Notes under the pieces: generated by a model
Database searches by the model: none
What the model saw: the letters and a program-made list of their open reading frames with translations, nothing else
What the model was told of the DNA's origin: nothing
Shown: one piece after another, positions 50,099 through 58,274 of the stretch
Layout of the letters: the number at the start of each line of letters is the position of its first letter
Numbering within the stretch: the stretch's first letter is position 1
Translations under genes and position numbers: made by a program
Assembly: GCF_035989285.1 (NCBI RefSeq)
Contig: NZ_CP108513.1
Coordinates: 7,626,001-7,690,000 of the forward strand
Direction of reading: 5' to 3'
Length of the DNA stretch: 64,000 nucleotides
DNA from: Streptomyces sp. NBC_01235
GTDB taxonomy: Bacteria > Actinomycetota > Actinomycetes > Streptomycetales > Streptomycetaceae

Positions 50099-51106
50099 AT
50101 GACAACTTCCTCAGCAACTTCCGCTCGCGCGGTGCTCTTTCACGAACTCGGCGGCCCCGACGTCCTCACCGTCGAGGAGGTGGAACTGCCCGCGCCCGGC
50201 CCGGGAGAGGTGCTCGTCCGTGTCGAGGCGCTGGCGCTCAACCGGGCCGAGGCCCTCTTCCGCTCGGGCGGCTACTACTACCAGCCCACCCTGCCGGGCT
50301 CCCGCAACGGCTATGAGGCGGCCGGCCATGTCGAGGCGGTCGGCGAGGGCGTGACCGCCTTCGCGCCGGGCGACCCGGTGCTGTCGGCGGGCAACTTCGA
50401 ACTGGGCGCGCACGGTGTCTACGGCGACCGGGTCCTGCTGCCGGAGACCTCGCTCGTCCCGCGTCCCGCCGGCACCGACCCCGTCACCGCGGCCGCCGTC
50501 TGGCTGACCTACACGACCGCCTACGGCGCCCTGGTCGAGCGGGCCGGGATGAGCCCCGGCGACCGCGTCCTGATCACCGGCGGGTCCAGCGGGGTGGGCA
50601 CGGCCGCGATCCAGGTCGCCCGCCGGGCCGGCGCCGTCCCGATCGTCACCACCCGCACCGAGGCCAAACGGCAACGCCTGTACGACCTGGGCGCGGAGCA
50701 CGTCGTCGTCAGCGACGACGAGGACGTGGTCAAGGAGACCCGGCGGCTGACCGGAGGGCAGGGCGTGGACATCGTCCTCGACGCGATCGGCGGCGCCGGC
50801 TTCGCGGCCCTGGGCGAGGCGGTGGTGCAGGACGGCACCCTGGTCAGCTACGGCTGGCTGGACCAGCAGCCCATCCTGCTGCCCCGCCGGTGGCCGCTGA
50901 CCGTGCACGGCTACGCCAACTTCGTGGTCACCGGCATCCCGGACGGCCGCCGCCGCGCCGCCCACTACATCGGCTCAGGCCTCGCCGACGGCACGCTGCG
51001 CCCGGTCGTCGCCGAGGTCTTCGACGGCCTGGACCGCATCCGGGACGCCCACCGCCTGATGGAGTCGAACACGCACACCGGAAAGATCGTCGTGCGGGTG
51101 GAATAG
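50099..51106 (+). CDS. Quinone oxidoreductase-like MDR-family dehydrogenase
   Basis: 335 residues from ATG 50099 (GACGGC upstream; the longer frame overlaps the AraC gene). N-terminal GroES-like domain (GPDVLTVEEVELPAPGPGEV, GYEAAGHVEAVGEGV), then NADPH-binding domain with ITGGSSGVGTAAIQVARRAG near 160 and VDIVLDAIGGAGF near 235. No structural or catalytic zinc ligands, which fits the QOR branch. Divergent AraC regulator suggests induction by an aldehyde, quinone or similar electrophile. Confidence 0.9.
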   Translation: MTTSSATSARAVLFHELGGPDVLTVEEVELPAPGPGEVLVRVEALALNRAEALFRSGGYYYQPTLPGSRNGYEAAGHVEAVGEGVTAFAPGDPVLSAGNFELGAHGVYGDRVLLPETSLVPRPAGTDPVTAAAVWLTYTTAYGALVERAGMSPGDRVLITGGSSGVGTAAIQVARRAGAVPIVTTRTEAKRQRLYDLGAEHVVVSDDEDVVKETRRLTGGQGVDIVLDAIGGAGFAALGEAVVQDGTLVSYGWLDQQPILLPRRWPLTVHGYANFVVTGIPDGRRRAAHYIGSGLADGTLRPVVAEVFDGLDRIRDAHRLMESNTHTGKIVVRVE

Positions 51107-51187
51107 CCCGCCGGCGACCGGGGTTGACGCCGACAGGATGCATGCACGTGCATCGATTCTATCGATCCCCGGAAGGCAGGGCCTGTC

Positions 51188-51850
51188 ATGAAGATCGGCA
51201 TCATCGGCGCGGGCAACATCGGCGGCAACCTCACCCGGCGCCTCACCGCCCTCGGCCACGACGTCTCCGTCGCGAACTCCCGAGGCCCGCACACGCTCAC
51301 GGAACTCGCCGAGGAGACGGGAGCGACCCCCGTGGCCGTCGAGGAGGCGGCGCGCGGCGCCGAGGTCGTGGTGATCACGATCCCCGTGAAGGCGGTGCCG
51401 AACCTGCCGTCCGGCATCCTGGACGGCGCGGCCGACGACGTCGCCGTCATCGACACCGACAACTACTACCCGCAGCAGCGCGACGGCCGGATCGCCGAGA
51501 TCGAGGACGAGGGCATCACGGAGAGCCGCTGGACGGAACGCCGGATCGGCCACCCCGTGATCAAGGCGTTCAACGGCACCTACGCCCAGGACATCCTGGA
51601 CCGCCCGCTCCCCGCCGGCGCCCCCGACCGGATGGCGCTCCCGGTGGCCGGCGACGACGAGGCGGCGAAGGCGAAGGTACGCGCGCTCATCGACGAACTC
51701 GGCTTCGACACCGTCGACACGGGCGGCATCGACGACTCCTGGCGCCAGCAGCCCGACACCCCCGTCTACGGTCTGCGGGCCGGTGTGGACGAGGTGACCA
51801 AGGCGCTGGCGGAGGCGAGCCCGGAACGCCCCGCGACGTTCAGGGCGTAG
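51188..51850 (+). CDS. F420/NADP-oxidoreductase-like Rossmann protein
   Basis: 220 residues from ATG 51188, AGGCAGGG upstream. Starts MKIGIIGAGNIGGNLTRRL, the dinucleotide-binding motif of the F420_oxidored domain; VVVITIPVKAVPNLP and DTDNYYPQQRDG follow, and VIKAFNGTYAQDIL near 125. Similar small proteins reduce NADP or act as NADPH-dependent reductases. It lies 81 bp after the QOR gene, perhaps in one transcript. Its stop abuts that of the convergent MOSC gene. Confidence 0.87.
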   Translation: MKIGIIGAGNIGGNLTRRLTALGHDVSVANSRGPHTLTELAEETGATPVAVEEAARGAEVVVITIPVKAVPNLPSGILDGAADDVAVIDTDNYYPQQRDGRIAEIEDEGITESRWTERRIGHPVIKAFNGTYAQDILDRPLPAGAPDRMALPVAGDDEAAKAKVRALIDELGFDTVDTGGIDDSWRQQPDTPVYGLRAGVDEVTKALAEASPERPATFRA

Positions 51851-52393
51851 CTACACGATCTCCAGGGGCCGGTGCGGCCCGTCCGGCAGCTCGACCGTGA
51901 TCGAGTCCCCGGGCCGCACCACGCCCCCGCTCAGCACTACGCTCATGATCCCGGCCCGGAAGTCCGGGCGGCCGTCCGCGTCCCGGCCGACGACCTGCTT
52001 CAGCAGGCCCTTCTGGAAGTCGTCGATCTGCGCGCACGGGTTCCGCAGCCCGGTCACCTCGAGCACGGCCTGCGCCCCGAGCCGCAGCCTCGTCCCGACC
52101 GGCAGCCCGAGCAGGTCGATCCCGCGCGTGGTCACGTTCTCGCCCAGCTGCCCGGCGGTCACCTCGAACCCGGCGGCCCGGACCTCCTCGAACAGCTCCT
52201 CGTGAATGAGGTGGACCTGCCGCAGGTTCGGCTGCGAGGGATCCTTCTTCATCCGCGACCGGTGCTTCACCGTGGTCCCGGAGTGCACGTCCCCCTCCAC
52301 CCCGAGCCCGGCGACCAGGGTGACGCTGTCACGGTTGGGCTTGGTGAAGGAGTACGTGCCGTTACTGCTGACGGCGCTTATCGATCCATTCAT
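51851..52393 (-). CDS. MOSC domain protein
   Basis: 180 residues from ATG 52393. Contains GVEGDVHSGTTVKHRSRM, QVHLIHEELFEEV, GQLGENVTTRGIDLLGLPVG and VTGLRNPCAQIDDF with the conserved MOSC Cys near 130. MOSC domains handle molybdenum-cofactor-bound sulphur and are found alone in enzymes such as YiiM. No molybdoenzyme gene is visible nearby. Confidence 0.92.
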   Translation of the reverse strand: MNGSISAVSSNGTYSFTKPNRDSVTLVAGLGVEGDVHSGTTVKHRSRMKKDPSQPNLRQVHLIHEELFEEVRAAGFEVTAGQLGENVTTRGIDLLGLPVGTRLRLGAQAVLEVTGLRNPCAQIDDFQKGLLKQVVGRDADGRPDFRAGIMSVVLSGGVVRPGDSITVELPDGPHRPLEIV

Positions 52394-52422
52394 GATCTGA
52401 GTCTCCCCCGGGGGCCGTCACC

Positions 52423-52563
52423 AAATCGACGTCGAGGCATGTGGCGTTCGGCGGTGCCCTCCGTGGGCCCGAGGTCGGTCACGGTGCGACGGTGGCTGAG
52501 CCCGGCGGCCACCAGGATGATCACCTCGACCTCACGGGGGCTCGGCGTCTCCTTCGGTGCGGG
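52423..52563 (-). pseudogene. LuxR-type HTH remnant
   Basis: On the minus strand: PSPREVEVIILVAAGLSHRR, TVTDLGPTEGTAERHM. This aligns with the LuxR HTH (L-PRE-EVL-L-A-GLSN-EIA--L-LSE-TVK-H), but key positions are changed (GP for GL/S, TAERH for TVKTH) and no receiver domain or start is present. Confidence 0.5.
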
Positions 52564-52667
52564 GACGCCGAACGGCCCGATCTGCCGGTCCTCGGGCCGC
52601 CCGGGATGCGGCAGGTGCCGGGCTTCGGCTTGCCCGTGGTTTTCGGGGACTTCTTGCCGACGGCCGG

Positions 52668-53333
52668 TCACCGATGGTCTCTGGGCCACGGGGCCGACGT
52701 GGCGGCGGGGGTGGTCGTGGGCCGCCGGTCCGCGTCGCACTGTCGCGGATCCGACGGCGGGAACAGCCTGTACGCGCCGATCCGGTCGGTGCCGAACTCC
52801 ACGTCCGCGGTCGTGGGGGAAGTCAAGTGGCCGATGTCTTCCGGCAGTTCGGCCTCGGTCAGGCGCGCGCCCGGGTACGCCGCCATGAGGACGCCGGTGC
52901 AGGCGTCGCGTTCCGCGGCGGAAAGGCCGGGAGGGAAGCCGATGGCGCGGTCCTCGCTTCCGTCGGTGACCAGCCGGTAGCGCAGCACGGACGTCATGTC
53001 CGTCCCCGTTGTCGTGGCGGTGAGCTCCCAGAACTCGACCTGGACGCGGATCGGTTCGCACAGCGGCCCGCCGTCGTTCGTGCCACGCGAGCGGATCACC
53101 ACGGCCGCGTCCTTGTCGGCCGCGCTCTCGTCAGCCCCTTCGCCCGCCGTGGCCCCGGGGAACGACACGGTGGAGCGCAGCCACCGCGCCTGCTCCCTCA
53201 GCGACCAGCCGTCGGTCTCGCGGCAGCCGGCGGCTTCCGTGCCGTCGGCCGTCGCCGAGCAGCCGGCCGTCAGCAGCGCGACAGCCGCCACCAGTGACAT
53301 CAGCGACCCGTGTGCGGGATGGGGCCTGGACAT
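52668..53333 (-). CDS. Lipoprotein of unknown function
   Basis: 221 residues from ATG 53333 (GGGAG 5 bp upstream). Signal segment SLVAAVALLTAGC with a standard lipobox near residue 28. The mature part has four Cys-containing blocks (GCRETDGWSLREQARWLRST, GGPLCEPIRVQVEFWELTAT, RDACTGVLMAAYPGARLTEA, DPRQCDADRRP), possibly two disulfides. No family recognised. Single gene; its upstream 340 bp separates it from the divergent aminotransferase gene. Confidence 0.75.
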   Translation of the reverse strand: MSRPHPAHGSLMSLVAAVALLTAGCSATADGTEAAGCRETDGWSLREQARWLRSTVSFPGATAGEGADESAADKDAAVVIRSRGTNDGGPLCEPIRVQVEFWELTATTTGTDMTSVLRYRLVTDGSEDRAIGFPPGLSAAERDACTGVLMAAYPGARLTEAELPEDIGHLTSPTTADVEFGTDRIGAYRLFPPSDPRQCDADRRPTTTPAATSAPWPRDHR

Positions 53334-53616
53334 GGTCTCCCTCGGCCGGAGCGGGCGAGGTGCGGACACCTCGCGGAGTGGGCGGGTGCAGTCTTCGCGG
53401 GCCGCGCCGTCGGCCGGGGTGCCGGAAAGGGCCATGTGGCCGACTTGTGATCAGCGGAGGCCGCCGGTGTCCGGCGGTGCCCGTGCCGTCCGTCTCGTGG
53501 CAGGAGCCCGGAGATGCGAGCGATGAGACGGGTTGCCGCGCAAAAGCCTGATTTCGGCGATCGGTCGCCGAATTCTCCAAACAGTTGAGCGTTTGTCGTC
53601 CACTCTCCAGGATTTC

Positions 53617-53634
53617 CCTGTCAAGTGCCCGGAG
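53617..53634. promoter_or_regulatory. Shared 18-bp motif, site 1 (upstream of aminotransferase)
   Basis: CCTGTCAAGTGCCCGGAG, 39 bp before ATG 53674. It matches 57099-57116 (upstream of E1-alpha) in 16 of 18 positions; the consensus is CCTGTCAAGTGYCCRGAG. The rest of 53334-53673 shows no gene. Confidence 0.5.
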
Positions 53635-53673
53635 GCACGGCCCCGGGCCCCCCGCTTCAGAAGCGAGTCGAGC

Positions 53674-54720
53674 ATGGTGCGCGTCCGTTCCTCTTTGGCT
53701 CAGTTGCCCGCCTACGTCCCGGGCCGCAAGCAGCCCGGTGCGGCCGCCCTGGCCAGCAACGAGTCCCCCTACGGGCTGCTGCCCGGGGTCGCCGGAAGGC
53801 TCGCCGAACTGGCCGGCGGTGTGTCGCGCTACCCCGACATGAGCGCTTCCTCACTCGTCCGGGCCATAGCCGTCCACCACGGGGTCGAGCCGGAGCGGAT
53901 CGCGGTGGGCGCCGGTTCCTCCGAGGTCTGCGGACAGCTGCTGCACTCGGTCGTCGGTCCCGGCGACGAAGTCGTCTTCGGGTGGCGGTCCTTCGAGGCG
54001 TACCCGATCCTCACGGCGATCGCGGGCGGCACGGCGGTGCGGGTCCCGCTGCGTGACCACGCGCTGGACCTCGACGCCATGGCCGCCGCGATCACCGGCC
54101 GGACCCGGCTGGTCTTCGTCTGCAACCCCAACAACCCCACCTCCACCGCGGTCGGCGAGCGGGCGCTCGGCGACTTCGCGGACCGGGTTCCGGACGACGT
54201 ACTGATCGTCGTCGACGAGGCCTACCGTGAGTACGCCGATCCGGCGCTGGTCCCCGACGCCCTCGACCTGCTCGGTGACCGGCCGAACGTGGTGGTGCTG
54301 CGCACCTTCTCCAAGGCGTACGGCCTGGCGGGGCTGCGGGCCGGCTACTGCGTGGCGCCGCCGGAGCTCGCCGCCCAGGTGCGCAAGACCCAGGTGCCGT
54401 TCAGCGTCAGCGCTCTCGCCCAGGAGGCCGCCGTCGTCGCCCTCGGCGAGCGCGCGGAGGTCGTCCGGCGGGCGGCGCTCACGGTCGCCGAACGACAGCG
54501 CGTGAGCATGCGGTTGCGTGATCTCGGCTTCGAAGTCCCGGACTCCCAGGCCAACTTCGTCTGGTTGCCGCTCGCCGACGACGCCGCGCACTTCGCCGTG
54601 CACTGTCTCGACGGGAAGGTGGTGGTGCGCCCGTTCCTCGGCGAGGGCGTCCGGGTGACGATCGGTCTGCCGGAGGAGAACGAGGCCCTGCTCGCTCTCG
54701 CCGCGACCTGGAGAGGCTGA
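53674..54720 (+). CDS. HisC-type PLP aminotransferase, probably aromatic/branched amino acid
   Basis: 348 residues from ATG 53674 (earlier frame is non-coding; RBS weak). Fold-type I motifs: SNESPYG near 27, VGAGSSEVCGQLLHS near 77, FVCNPNNPT near 150, VVDEAYREYA near 185 and the PLP lysine in TFSKAYGLAGLRAGY near 217. Sequence is of the histidinol-phosphate/phenylalanine aminotransferase group. No his genes are nearby; being first in a 2-oxoacid dehydrogenase/PaaN cluster, it more likely turns an amino acid (Phe?) into its 2-oxo acid. Only 5 bp separate it from the next start. Confidence 0.9.
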   Translation: MVRVRSSLAQLPAYVPGRKQPGAAALASNESPYGLLPGVAGRLAELAGGVSRYPDMSASSLVRAIAVHHGVEPERIAVGAGSSEVCGQLLHSVVGPGDEVVFGWRSFEAYPILTAIAGGTAVRVPLRDHALDLDAMAAAITGRTRLVFVCNPNNPTSTAVGERALGDFADRVPDDVLIVVDEAYREYADPALVPDALDLLGDRPNVVVLRTFSKAYGLAGLRAGYCVAPPELAAQVRKTQVPFSVSALAQEAAVVALGERAEVVRRAALTVAERQRVSMRLRDLGFEVPDSQANFVWLPLADDAAHFAVHCLDGKVVVRPFLGEGVRVTIGLPEENEALLALAATWRG

Positions 54721-54725
54721 AGGCC

Positions 54726-56441
54726 ATGGGCCCCGGTCCCTATGAGCGGCATCGCGAGTTGCTCCAGCAGGCGGTACGGGCCATCGCGACCGGTGGGTAC
54801 TGCGCGCCGTTCACGCACGCGGGACACGGAGCCGCCGACGCGGGCATGAGGTCGACCCGGACGGCGGGAAAGGTCTTCGGCTCGCTGCTCGGCCGGGCCT
54901 TCGAACTCGACCAGCCCGGTGAGCTCGGCCGGGTGTCGACCGAGTCCTCCCCCTACGGCATCGCCATGGACATCGGCTACCCGCGCTGCGACCCCGCGGC
55001 CCTGGTGGCGGAGGCAGGGCGGGCGACGGCCGGATGGCGCGCCGCCGGGCCGTACCGGCGCGCCTGGCTGGCGGTGGAGATACTGCGCCGGCTGAACACG
55101 CGCAGCCACGAGCTGGCCCTGGCGGTGCACCACACCACGGGCCAGTCTCTTCAGGCGGCGTTCAGGGCCGCCGGGCCGCGCGCCCAGGACCGCGCGCTGG
55201 AGGCCGTGGCCCACGCCTTCGCCGAGTCGGCGCGGGTTCCCGCGGACCTGAGCTGGGAGAGCACCCGCCACCGGAGACAGCCGTTGGCGATGCGGGGGAC
55301 GTGCACCCTGGTGCCGCGCGGAGTGTCACTGCTCATCGGCTGCCCCGACTATCCCCTCTGGAACGGCTACCCCGGTCTGTTCGCCAGCCTGGTGACCGGC
55401 AACCCGGTGATCGTGGCCCCGCATCCCAGGGCCGTGCTGCCCCTGGCCATCACCGTGCGCGTCATACGGCAGGTGCTGGCGGAGGCCGGTCATGCCCCCG
55501 ACATCGTGAGCCTGGCGGTGGCGGAACCGGAGCAGCGGCTGCACCGGAGGCTGGCCCTGGACCCGGCGGTGCGGATCGTCGACTTCACCGGGTCGGCGCG
55601 GTTCGCCGACTGGCTCGAGCAACACGCCCACCAAGCCGCCGTGTTCGCCAACCGGACCGGCCTGAACGCCGTGGTCGTGGACTCCACCGAGGACTACCGG
55701 GGACTGGTGCGCGGCCTTGCCCACTCCCTGTGCCTGTGCAGCGGTACGGTCCGCACCACGCCGCAGAACATCCTGGTGCCGGCGGCGGGCATCACGACCG
55801 ACGAGGGGCGCAAGAGCCTCAGGGACTTCGGCGCCGACCTGAGCGAGGCCGTGGACCGCCTGCTCGGGCATCCGGCGCGTGTGGCGAGGCTGCTGGGGGC
55901 GATCGTCGGCGACGAGGTGCGGGCGGGACTGGCGCAGGCCACCCGGTACGGCCCCGTGGTGCATGCCTCCGCGGCGCTGCGCCACCCGGACCATCCCGGC
56001 GCCGATGTGCGCAGCCCGCTGCTCGTCCGGCTGGGGGCGCGGGACGAGCGGGTCTACGCCCGGGAGTGGCCGGGTCCGGTCTCGTTCCTGGTGAGTACCG
56101 AATCGACCTCGCACAGCCTGGCGCTCCTGCGCGGCACGGTCGGCCGGCACGGCGCGTTGTTCGCCGCGGTGCACTCGACCGATCCGCTCGTGCTGGCGGC
56201 CGCCGAGACAGCGGCGCTGGACGCGGGGGTGCACCTCGTCCAGAACCTCGCGGACGACCTCCCCGCCGACCCCTCCTCGGCCAGCGCGGACCTTCCCGCC
56301 GCCGGCGCCCACTTCGTCACCGGGCGGTTCCGGGTCGTACGGTCCCGGCGGCACGTCCCGGCGGCCGGGACTGCGGTCGTGGAGCCGGAACGGTCGCCGG
56401 TACCGGACGGGGGCTCCGCCGCCTCGCTGGTCGATGTCTGA
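54726..56441 (+). CDS. PaaN-like protein lacking catalytic Cys and Glu (pseudoenzyme)
   Basis: 571 residues from ATG 54726. Aldehyde-dehydrogenase fold of the PaaN type along its whole length, with PYGIAMDIGYPRCDPAALVA, IGCPDYPLWNGYPGLFASLV, GNPVIVAPHPRAVLPLAITV and VRIVDFTGSARFADWLEQ. Where the paralogue at 61209 has HTEKSGLN it has FANRTGLN (Glu lost), and where that has SGQMCTTPQN it has SGTVRTTPQN (Cys replaced by Arg). The C-terminal oligomerisation/substrate motif FVNQSAAFSDFHGT is also replaced by a shorter Ala/Pro-rich stretch. It may stabilise the complex or bind an acyl-CoA without dehydrogenase activity. Confidence 0.88.
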   Translation: MGPGPYERHRELLQQAVRAIATGGYCAPFTHAGHGAADAGMRSTRTAGKVFGSLLGRAFELDQPGELGRVSTESSPYGIAMDIGYPRCDPAALVAEAGRATAGWRAAGPYRRAWLAVEILRRLNTRSHELALAVHHTTGQSLQAAFRAAGPRAQDRALEAVAHAFAESARVPADLSWESTRHRRQPLAMRGTCTLVPRGVSLLIGCPDYPLWNGYPGLFASLVTGNPVIVAPHPRAVLPLAITVRVIRQVLAEAGHAPDIVSLAVAEPEQRLHRRLALDPAVRIVDFTGSARFADWLEQHAHQAAVFANRTGLNAVVVDSTEDYRGLVRGLAHSLCLCSGTVRTTPQNILVPAAGITTDEGRKSLRDFGADLSEAVDRLLGHPARVARLLGAIVGDEVRAGLAQATRYGPVVHASAALRHPDHPGADVRSPLLVRLGARDERVYAREWPGPVSFLVSTESTSHSLALLRGTVGRHGALFAAVHSTDPLVLAAAETAALDAGVHLVQNLADDLPADPSSASADLPAAGAHFVTGRFRVVRSRRHVPAAGTAVVEPERSPVPDGGSAASLVDV

Positions 56442-56511
56442 ACGGGGCGGCGGGTCGCCGCGCCCGAGGCCGGGACCGAACCGCGTTCCGGGCTCCGTCC
56501 GGGAGGTCCCG

Positions 56512-57012
56512 TCAGGCGGTCCAGTCGGCCCCGCGCCCCCGCACCTCGTCGAAGACCAGCCACGTGCGGGTCGAGCGCACTCCCGGCACCGCCTGGATGC
56601 TCTCCAGCACGACCCGTCGCAGCGCCAGGTTGTCCGGTGCGCGGACCAGCACCAGGACGTCGAAGTCGCCCGTGACGAGGGCGACATGCTCGACGTACGG
56701 CATGTGGCGCAGTTCGCGCGAGATGTCGCGCCAGGCGTTCTGTTCGATGGTCAGCGTCACGTAGGCGCTCGTGCCCAGGCCGGCCCGCTGCGGATTGAGC
56801 TGCGCGGTGAAACCCGTGATGACCTCCTCCGCCACCAGTCTGCCGATGCGCGTGTACGCGTTGGCGCGCGAGATGTGCACCTGCTCCGCGAGTGCCCGGA
56901 CCGACACCCGGCCGTCGGTGAGGAGCCGGGCCAGGATCTGCCGGTCGATGTCGTCGAGCGGGACGGCAGTTCGTCCGGGCACCGACCCCGGTGGCGACGT
57001 TTGCTCGGACAC
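56512..57012 (-). CDS. Lrp/AsnC-family regulator (BkdR-like)
   Basis: 166 residues from GTG 57012. N-terminal winged HTH (about 18-70: LDDIDRQILARLLTDGRVSV, ALAEQVHISRANAYTRIGRL) and C-terminal RAM effector domain (VEHVALVTGDFDVLVLVRAP, VPGVRSTRTWLVFDEV). Lrp proteins sense amino acids; BkdR-like members control 2-oxoacid dehydrogenase operons. It is divergent from the E1-alpha gene; the 120-bp gap has a CATAT-N4-ATATG repeat and the shared 18-bp motif. Confidence 0.93.
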   Translation of the reverse strand: MSEQTSPPGSVPGRTAVPLDDIDRQILARLLTDGRVSVRALAEQVHISRANAYTRIGRLVAEEVITGFTAQLNPQRAGLGTSAYVTLTIEQNAWRDISRELRHMPYVEHVALVTGDFDVLVLVRAPDNLALRRVVLESIQAVPGVRSTRTWLVFDEVRGRGADWTA

Positions 57013-57073
57013 ATTGCCCTCCCGGGGCGCTCAGCTCGGCAGTTCATCGCCAGTTCAGCGGAAGTATTGAACA

Positions 57074-57087
57074 CATATTCCGATATG
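57074..57087. promoter_or_regulatory. Inverted repeat CATAT-N4-ATATG, candidate Lrp operator
   Basis: Perfect 5-bp arms around TCCG, in the A/T-rich centre of the lrp/E1-alpha divergent region. Lrp/AsnC proteins often bind such short A/T-rich palindromes. Confidence 0.5.
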
Positions 57088-57098
57088 GCGACCATTCT

Positions 57099-57116
57099 CC
57101 TGTCAAGTGTCCAGAG
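57099..57116. promoter_or_regulatory. Shared 18-bp motif, site 2 (upstream of E1-alpha)
   Basis: CCTGTCAAGTGTCCAGAG, 16 bp before ATG 57133. On the minus strand it reads TTGACAGG, which could also serve as the -35 of the divergent lrp promoter. Confidence 0.5.
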
Positions 57117-57132
57117 AAAGCGAGTGCCCTCC

Positions 57133-58269
57133 ATGTCCGTGAAGAGCCTCCGACAGACGGTCCAGGGCCTCCTGCCGTCCCTCACGCCGGTGCGGTTCGT
57201 GGCCGAGGACGGCACGCCGGTGGCCAAGCCGCCGGCCGGATACACCGAGCCCCCGCCCGAGACCCTCCGCGACGCCTACCGGCGGATGGTCCTGGGCCGC
57301 CGGTTCGACACCCAGGCGACCGCGCTCACCAAGCAGGGGCGGCTCGCGGTCTACCCGTCCAGCCGGGGCCAGGAGGCCTGCCAGGTCGGTGCCGTGCTCG
57401 CGCTGCGCCCGCACGACTGGCTCTTCCCGACCTACCGGGACTCCGTGGCCCTGGTCACCCGGGGCATCGATCCGGTCGAGGTACTGACGCTGCTGCGCGG
57501 CGACTGGCACTGCGGCTACGACCCGGCCGCCACCCGCGTGGCCCCCCAGTGCACCCCGCTGGCCACCCAGGTGCTGCACGCCACCGGCATGGCGGAGTCG
57601 ATGCGCCGCAAGGGCGAGGACGGCGTGGCGATGGCCCTCGTCGGGGACGGCGCCACCAGTGAGGGCGACTTCCACGAGGCGCTGAACTTCGCGGCCGTCT
57701 TCCGCGCGCCGGTCGTCTTCTTCGTCCAGAACAACCAGTACGCGATCTCCGTGCCGCTGGCCCGGCAGACCGCGGCGCCCGCCCTCGCGTACAAGGGCAT
57801 CGGCTACGGCGTGCGCTGCGAGCAGGTCGACGGCAACGACCCGGTCGCCGTGCTGGCGGTGCTGACCGCGGCCGTCGAGCACGCCCGCGCGGGCAACGGC
57901 CCCTTCCTCGTCGAGGCGCACACCTACCGCATGGACGCCCACACCAACGCCGACGACGCCACCCGCTACCGGGACGACGAGGAGGTCGAGCGGTGGAGCG
58001 CCGCAGACCCGCTCCGTCGGCTGGAGGTGTACCTGCGGGCCCGCGGCGCGCTCACCGACGACGACGTCGCGGCGGTGCGGGAGGAGGCGGAGGCCCTGGC
58101 CGCTTCGCTGCGCGCGGGGATGAACGCGGAGTCCGTCCCCGACCCGCTGGAGCTGTTCGACCACGTCTACGCGCAACCGACTCCGCAACTGCGGGAGCAG
58201 CGCGCCCTGTTGGCGGCCGAGCTGGCCGAGGCCGCCGAACACACCACGCTTCGGACTCAGGAGGACTGA
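57133..58269 (+). CDS. bkdA: 2-oxoacid dehydrogenase E1 component, alpha subunit
   Basis: 378 residues from ATG 57133. ThDP-dependent fold: YPSSRGQEACQVG near 75, the ThDP/Mg motif GDGATSEGDFHEALNFAA to QNN near 175-205, and RYRDDEEVERW near 280. It decarboxylates a 2-oxo acid. Subunit composition (alpha/beta E1) fits branched-chain or phenylpyruvate-type dehydrogenases rather than the single-chain pyruvate E1 of actinomycetes. First gene of an operon with E1-beta (5 bp gap) and E2. The symbol follows branched-chain naming; substrate not proven. Confidence 0.93.
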   Translation: MSVKSLRQTVQGLLPSLTPVRFVAEDGTPVAKPPAGYTEPPPETLRDAYRRMVLGRRFDTQATALTKQGRLAVYPSSRGQEACQVGAVLALRPHDWLFPTYRDSVALVTRGIDPVEVLTLLRGDWHCGYDPAATRVAPQCTPLATQVLHATGMAESMRRKGEDGVAMALVGDGATSEGDFHEALNFAAVFRAPVVFFVQNNQYAISVPLARQTAAPALAYKGIGYGVRCEQVDGNDPVAVLAVLTAAVEHARAGNGPFLVEAHTYRMDAHTNADDATRYRDDEEVERWSAADPLRRLEVYLRARGALTDDDVAAVREEAEALAASLRAGMNAESVPDPLELFDHVYAQPTPQLREQRALLAAELAEAAEHTTLRTQED

Positions 58270-58274
58270 CGGCC

